Origin: an uncultured Clostridiaceae bacterium
GTDB taxonomy: Bacteria; Bacillota; Clostridia; Lachnospirales; Lachnospiraceae
NCBI GenBank assembly: GCA_949841235.1
Contig: CATKZA010000053.1
Location: forward strand, 1-8,352
Length of the DNA: 8,352 bases
Direction: 5' to 3'
Shown: positions 5,041-8,352 of the stretch, in pieces
How positions within the stretch are numbered: the first letter of the stretch is position 1
How the letters are laid out: every line of letters begins with the position of its first letter
Made by a program: the position numbers and the translations under genes
The notes under the pieces: generated by a model
The model's input: the letters and a program-made list of their open reading frames with translations, nothing else
The model's database searches: none
What the model was told of the DNA's origin: nothing

Positions 5041-5076
5041 GGCAGGGGAGGCATTCCCGAATTTGCCTTCCCTGCT
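5041..5076 (+). other. Stable hairpin between the unknown gene and the GH18 gene
   Basis: GCAGGGGAGGCA (5042-5053) pairs with TGCCTTCCCTGC (5064-5075): 12 bp with one G-U and a 10-nt loop. The sequence after it is TAAAACATG, without a T-tract, so termination would be atypical. It probably separates the 4692 transcript from the promoter at 5094. A smaller hairpin (ATGTAG/CTACAT around 5013-5031) precedes it. Confidence 0.5.
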
Positions 5077-5093
5077 AAAACATGAGACAATAT

Positions 5094-5122
5094 TTGCTCA
5101 TGGAGGATAAACGTGTTATACT
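5094..5122 (+). promoter_or_regulatory. Extended -10 promoter of the GH18-cwlD-tsaC cluster
   Basis: TTGCTC at 5094-5099, a 17-nt spacer and TATACT at 5117-5122, with TG at 5114-5115 forming an extended -10. The predicted start near 5129 leaves a leader of about 37 nt. It reads as a vegetative sigma-A promoter; I see no convincing sporulation sigma-E, -F, -G or -K site near it. Confidence 0.65.
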
Positions 5123-5165
5123 ATAAGTTAATACATATTAATATGGAAGACGAGGGCATAGATAC

Positions 5166-6875
5166 ATGAAAGAAAAGAAGAAAATTTTGATACCGTTGGC
5201 GGCAGGGATACTCCTGCTGGGGATTCTGGGAGGAATCCTGCTGTATAGAAAATTGGCTCCCAACAAGGAACATATGCCTCTTGAGCAATATTTTCAGGCA
5301 AAGCAGGGGGAAATCACCCTGATTGTGGGAGATGAGATTTCTGAATCGAAAGGAATTTATCAGGATAATCAGCTATATTTGGATGTTGATCTTGTGAAAG
5401 AGAAGTTCAATGACCGCTTTTATTGGGATAAGAAGGAGAATCTATTGCTGTATGCCATGCCCAATGCCGTATTGCGGACAGAGCCGGGCAGCAAGGATTA
5501 CTTGGAAAATAACAGCAGAACGACATTGGATTATGAAATTGTCAAAATAGATGGGGATAAGGTATATGTGGCAGCGGATTATGTCAAGCGCCATACTGCG
5601 CTGGAATATAAGATGGAGAAAAAGCCGGTGAGAGCCGTTATCACCTATGAATTTGGTGGAATAGAAAAAGAATACGCTAAAACGGATTCAGCGTGCAAGC
5701 TGCGGGTAAAGGGTAGTATCAAGAGCAAGATTTTGGTGGATTTGAAGGAGGATGTTGCCCTTCGGATACTGGAAAAGGAAAACGAGGAAACCGGCTTTTG
5801 CAGGGTCATGGAGCCATCCGGGGTGATTGGCTACGTGAAGGCAAAAGATATGGGGAAAATATATAAAGACAGCAAAAAAACAGATTTTCAAGAGGTGAAA
5901 TATTCTCATATTTTAAAGAATGAGAAAGTCAGCCTTGTGTGGCACCAGGTGACAAACCAGACAGCAAATGGACAGTTGCTGAATTTGCTTGACAAGACCA
6001 AAGGGGTGAATGTAGTTTGTCCTACGTGGTTTGCCACATCAGATAATAAGGGAGCCATTGACTCCCTCGCCAGCGACAACTATGTCAGCCAAGCCCACCG
6101 AGCCGGTGTGGAAGTATGGGGGCTGTGCAATGATTTTAGTCCGAACATGAAGATTGGCAAGGTTTTGGAATCTACCAGCAGAAGGCAGAAGCTAGCGAAA
6201 AACTTGATTGCGGAAGCGATTCGCTATAGCTTGGATGGCATTAACATTGATTTCGAGAATGTGAAAAAGGAGTCAGGGGAGGATTTCGTTCAGTTTATTA
6301 GAGAATTGGGCGTACTGTGTAGAAATAATGGGATTGTACTATCCGTGGACAATTATCCGCCCATGGAATACAATAAATATTACAATCGGGGGGAACAGGC
6401 AAATGTAGCAGATTATGTCATTACTATGGCATATGACGAATTCTATTCCGGCTCTGAAGAGGCTGGCCCCGTATCATCCTTGGGGTATGTGCAGACTGCC
6501 ACGAAAAAAATATTAGAGGAGGAGGCGGTGCCCGCAAAGCAGGCGATTATCGCATTGCCATTTTACAGTAGGCATTGGATGGAAAAGACAGCCAATGGCA
6601 AGGCAAAACTTTCCTCGGAGGCTTGCTCCATGGAGTATACAGAGGAGTTGGTGCAGGAATCTGGCAGTGCAAAAAATTGGGATCAGGACACGCAGATGAA
6701 TTACGTTTCATGGACTAATGCCAAAACATTGCATAAGCTGTGGATAGAGGATGCGGCTTCCCTGGAACTCAAGTTAAAGGTTGCCTCAGATGCGGATGTG
6801 GCAGGGGTGGCATTCTGGAAACTGGGCTTGGAGAAGCAGGACATCTGGGATACCATTATTAAATATACGAAATAG
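5166..6875 (+). CDS. Membrane-anchored SH3 / glycoside hydrolase family 18 protein
   Basis: Predicted peptidoglycan or spore-cortex glycosidase; GH18 members such as Bacillus SleL/YaaH cut at N-acetylglucosamine. The 569 residues divide into: cytoplasmic KEKKK and a single membrane segment (about 7-26, ILIPLAAGILLLGILGGILL), which anchors the rest outside; a stalk-like domain similar to the copper-amine-oxidase N-terminal type (about 48-150); a bacterial SH3-like wall-binding domain (about 172-232); and the GH18 barrel (about 252-569). Catalytic DGINIDFE lies at 357-364, with E364 as proton donor and D362 beside it. N360 replaces the middle Asp of the classical DxxDxDxE, as I recall for spore-type GH18. 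MAYDEFYSG (421-429) and GVAFWKLGLE (547-556) are further barrel motifs. GAGGG at 5152-5156 serves ATG 5166. First gene of a cluster with cwlD. Confidence 0.88.
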   Translation: MKEKKKILIPLAAGILLLGILGGILLYRKLAPNKEHMPLEQYFQAKQGEITLIVGDEISESKGIYQDNQLYLDVDLVKEKFNDRFYWDKKENLLLYAMPNAVLRTEPGSKDYLENNSRTTLDYEIVKIDGDKVYVAADYVKRHTALEYKMEKKPVRAVITYEFGGIEKEYAKTDSACKLRVKGSIKSKILVDLKEDVALRILEKENEETGFCRVMEPSGVIGYVKAKDMGKIYKDSKKTDFQEVKYSHILKNEKVSLVWHQVTNQTANGQLLNLLDKTKGVNVVCPTWFATSDNKGAIDSLASDNYVSQAHRAGVEVWGLCNDFSPNMKIGKVLESTSRRQKLAKNLIAEAIRYSLDGINIDFENVKKESGEDFVQFIRELGVLCRNNGIVLSVDNYPPMEYNKYYNRGEQANVADYVITMAYDEFYSGSEEAGPVSSLGYVQTATKKILEEEAVPAKQAIIALPFYSRHWMEKTANGKAKLSSEACSMEYTEELVQESGSAKNWDQDTQMNYVSWTNAKTLHKLWIEDAASLELKLKVASDADVAGVAFWKLGLEKQDIWDTIIKYTK

Positions 6876-6881
6876 AGACAC

Positions 6882-6947
6882 CATAGCATTAGTATACTGA
6901 AAACGGCATAGGATAGAGTAAAAAGGTATTTTGCGTGGTATGCTATG
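6882..6947 (+). promoter_or_regulatory. Complementary 8-mers that could mask the cwlD start codon
   Basis: CATAGCAT (6882-6889) is the exact reverse complement of ATGCTATG (6940-6947), which contains the cwlD ATG (6945-6947). The loop would be 50 nt. The start also lacks a normal ribosome binding site: AAAAGG at 6921-6926 is 18 nt away. An out-of-frame ATG-CTA-TGA (6940-6948) overlaps it. Pairing could lower translation, but an 8-bp stem with a long loop may also be chance. Confidence 0.3.
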
Positions 6948-7697
6948 AAAAAATGGTGGAGCAAAAAGTGTGTTTTTGCATTGGCAGTTGTGTCATTGGT
7001 TGTACTTGCGGGAGTATCGGTGGAATTTCATCGAGGAGTTCAGACCGCTGGAAGCAAGAAGAGCCTTACTGTCGTTGTGGATCCGGGGCATGGGGGTATT
7101 GATCCGGGTAAGGTGGGCATTAACGGAAGTTATGAGAAGGATGTGAATCTGGCGATTGGAAAGTTTCTCCAGGAGATTCTGGAAAAGAAGAAGTGCCAGG
7201 TAATCATGACGAGGGAGGCGGATGTCGGTCTATACCAGGAGACGGATTCTAATAAAAAGGTTTCTGACCTGCGACGCAGGGTAGAGATCATGAATGCGCC
7301 AGAGGTTGATGTGGTGGTGAGCATTCACCAGAATAGCTTTACCGGGGAGAGTTCCAAGGGGGCTCAGGTATTCTATCAGAGGACTTCCAGTCAGGGGGAA
7401 CAGATGGCAAAGGTGATTCAGGCTCAGCTCATCAGTTCCTTGGGGACATGGAATCACAGACAGGCAAAAGCCAATGACTCGTATTTTCTGTTAAAGAAGA
7501 CGGTGAAGCCCGCAGTGATTGTGGAGTGTGGATTCCTCTCCAACAGCGAGGAGGCGGCAAAACTGTGCGATGAGTCATACCAGCGGCAGGTGGCATGGGC
7601 GATTGCCCAGGGTACGCTTACATATCTGGGAAGTCAGGAGGAAGATAGTCTGGAGGAGAGACAAGATGAATACAGAGATACAGATCGTGAATCCTGA
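6945..7697 (+). CDS. cwlD: N-acetylmuramoyl-L-alanine amidase, CwlD-type
   Basis: Zinc amidase of the Amidase_3 family that removes the peptide from muramic acid. In sporulating Firmicutes CwlD starts the conversion to muramic-delta-lactam in the spore cortex, which lytic enzymes need at germination. Residues 9-26 are a hydrophobic signal/anchor after MKKWWSKK. Zinc ligands are H49 in DPGHGG, E64 in YEKD and H128 in SIHQNS, and the catalytic glutamate is E194 in VECGFLSN. Length 250 is close to B. subtilis CwlD (237), with no extra wall-binding domain, which argues for CwlD rather than a vegetative autolysin. The acidic tail after about 230 is where the next gene overlaps. The start has a poor ribosome binding site (see 6882-6947), and no in-frame alternative start lies between the upstream stop at 6909 and ATG 6945. 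The specific CwlD assignment is inferred from length and the neighbouring GH18 gene. Confidence 0.88.
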   Translation: MKKWWSKKCVFALAVVSLVVLAGVSVEFHRGVQTAGSKKSLTVVVDPGHGGIDPGKVGINGSYEKDVNLAIGKFLQEILEKKKCQVIMTREADVGLYQETDSNKKVSDLRRRVEIMNAPEVDVVVSIHQNSFTGESSKGAQVFYQRTSSQGEQMAKVIQAQLISSLGTWNHRQAKANDSYFLLKKTVKPAVIVECGFLSNSEEAAKLCDESYQRQVAWAIAQGTLTYLGSQEEDSLEERQDEYRDTDRES

Positions 7698-8352
7698 GTT
7701 TTTTCAGGACGCTCAGTTGGAGAGGGCCTGCAAAGTTCTGCAATCCGGCGGCTTGGTGGCATTTCCCACAGAGACTGTCTACGGACTGGGCGGAGATGCG
7801 CTTTCCTCTGATGCGGCACAGAAAATTTATGCGGCAAAAGGGCGGCCTTCGGATAATCCTTTGATTGTCCATATAGGCAGGGAGGAAGATTTGTATCGGG
7901 TGGCACAGCAGGTAGATGGCCGGGCAAGGGAGTTGATAGCGGCTTTTTGGCCTGGTCCCCTTACGCTGATTTTCCATAAAAAAGAGGTGGTTCCGGAATC
8001 CACTACGGGAGGAATGCAGACAGTGGCAGTGCGCATGCCGTCCCATCCCGTGGCACTGGCACTGATTAGGAACTCTGGCGTGCTGATTGCAGCTCCCAGT
8101 GCCAATACTTCCGGTCGCCCAAGTCCTACCAAGGCCAGTCATGTGCAGGAAGATTTACGGGGCAGAATAGACATGATTATAGATGGTGGACAGGTGGGAA
8201 TAGGAATTGAATCCACGATTGTAGATATGACAGAGGAAATTCCGGTGATTCTGCGTCCGGGCTATATTACGAAATCCATGTTAGAGGAAGTGGTGGGTCA
8301 AGTGAGGGTTGATCCGGCACTGCTAGCTGAAAAGCCTGAGAAAGACATGGTG
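7666..8352 (+). CDS. Threonylcarbamoyl-AMP synthase, Sua5/YrdC family (3' partial)
   Basis: Makes threonylcarbamoyl-AMP from threonine, bicarbonate and ATP; TsaD and partners then transfer it to A37 of ANN-decoding tRNAs (t6A). The 229 visible residues carry the YrdC/Sua5 motifs in order: FPTETVYGLG (33-42), KGRPSDNPLIVH (58-69), WPGPLT (95-100), VAVRMPSHP (120-128), APSANTSGRPSPT (143-155), ESTIVD (182-187) and LRPG (196-199). The catalytic domain is complete and the frame is open to the last base, so a C-terminal Sua5 domain probably follows outside the window, giving the long (about 340-residue) form. ATG 7666 follows GGAGG at 7652-7656 inside the cwlD coding region. The 32-nt overlap in another frame implies translational coupling. 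A housekeeping gene attached to envelope genes. Confidence 0.95.
   Translation, partial: MNTEIQIVNPEFFQDAQLERACKVLQSGGLVAFPTETVYGLGGDALSSDAAQKIYAAKGRPSDNPLIVHIGREEDLYRVAQQVDGRARELIAAFWPGPLTLIFHKKEVVPESTTGGMQTVAVRMPSHPVALALIRNSGVLIAAPSANTSGRPSPTKASHVQEDLRGRIDMIIDGGQVGIGIESTIVDMTEEIPVILRPGYITKSMLEEVVGQVRVDPALLAEKPEKDMV

Noticed and set aside
7618..8142. 174-codon open frame on the minus strand
   Set aside because: It is antisense to the threonylcarbamoyl-AMP synthase, whose conserved motifs run in order on the plus strand.

Overview
The window looks like chromosomal DNA of an anaerobic, probably spore-forming Firmicute of the class Clostridia. A Lachnospiraceae-like gut anaerobe is my best guess from protein resemblance, but I could run no search. 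The evidence is moderate-to-low GC, strong AGGAGG ribosome binding sites, TTGACA/TATAAT-type promoters, a clostridial 2[4Fe-4S] ferredoxin, a MecA-type adaptor protein and spore-cortex-type cell wall enzymes. I see no transposase, integrase, phage gene, tRNA, rRNA or CRISPR array.

Layout. (1) 1-993 (+): the cytoplasmic signalling part of a methyl-accepting chemotaxis protein, cut by the left edge. (2) 1008-3024 (+): a redox block with an iron-dependent alcohol dehydrogenase behind its own promoter and a structured leader of about 138 nt, a 56-residue 2[4Fe-4S] ferredoxin with its own promoter, and a 68-residue DUF1858 protein carrying a CxxC motif. A near-perfect 22-bp inverted repeat lies between the last two. 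(3) 3032-3237: a convergent intergenic region packed with three hairpin/terminator structures. (4) 3236-4090 (-): a MecA-like ClpC adaptor with a near-consensus promoter and a hairpin at the very 5' end of its mRNA. (5) 4091-4691: about 600 nt without a conventional gene, holding the mecA promoter, an 11-bp tandem repeat, a TATAAT box, a 16-codon ORF behind an unusually complete Shine-Dalgarno sequence, and two hairpins. (6) 4692-4931 (+): a 79-residue protein I do not recognise. (7) 5094-8352 (+): a membrane-anchored SH3/GH18 glycosidase, a CwlD-type N-acetylmuramoyl-L-alanine amidase and a TsaC/Sua5-type threonylcarbamoyl-AMP synthase. The last overlaps the amidase gene by 32 nt and runs off the right edge.

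How the genes may work together. GH18 and CwlD are both peptidoglycan-acting enzymes with an N-terminal membrane/signal segment, a pairing that fits spore cortex or envelope maturation. The tRNA-modification gene after them is probably co-transcribed and translationally coupled rather than functionally linked. The alcohol dehydrogenase, ferredoxin and DUF1858 genes fit fermentative redox balancing, but nothing here proves they act together.

I found no clear previously undescribed system. The parts most worth a second look are the candidate leader ORF with downstream hairpins before the unknown 79-residue gene, the structured leader of the alcohol dehydrogenase, and the possible masking of the cwlD start codon.
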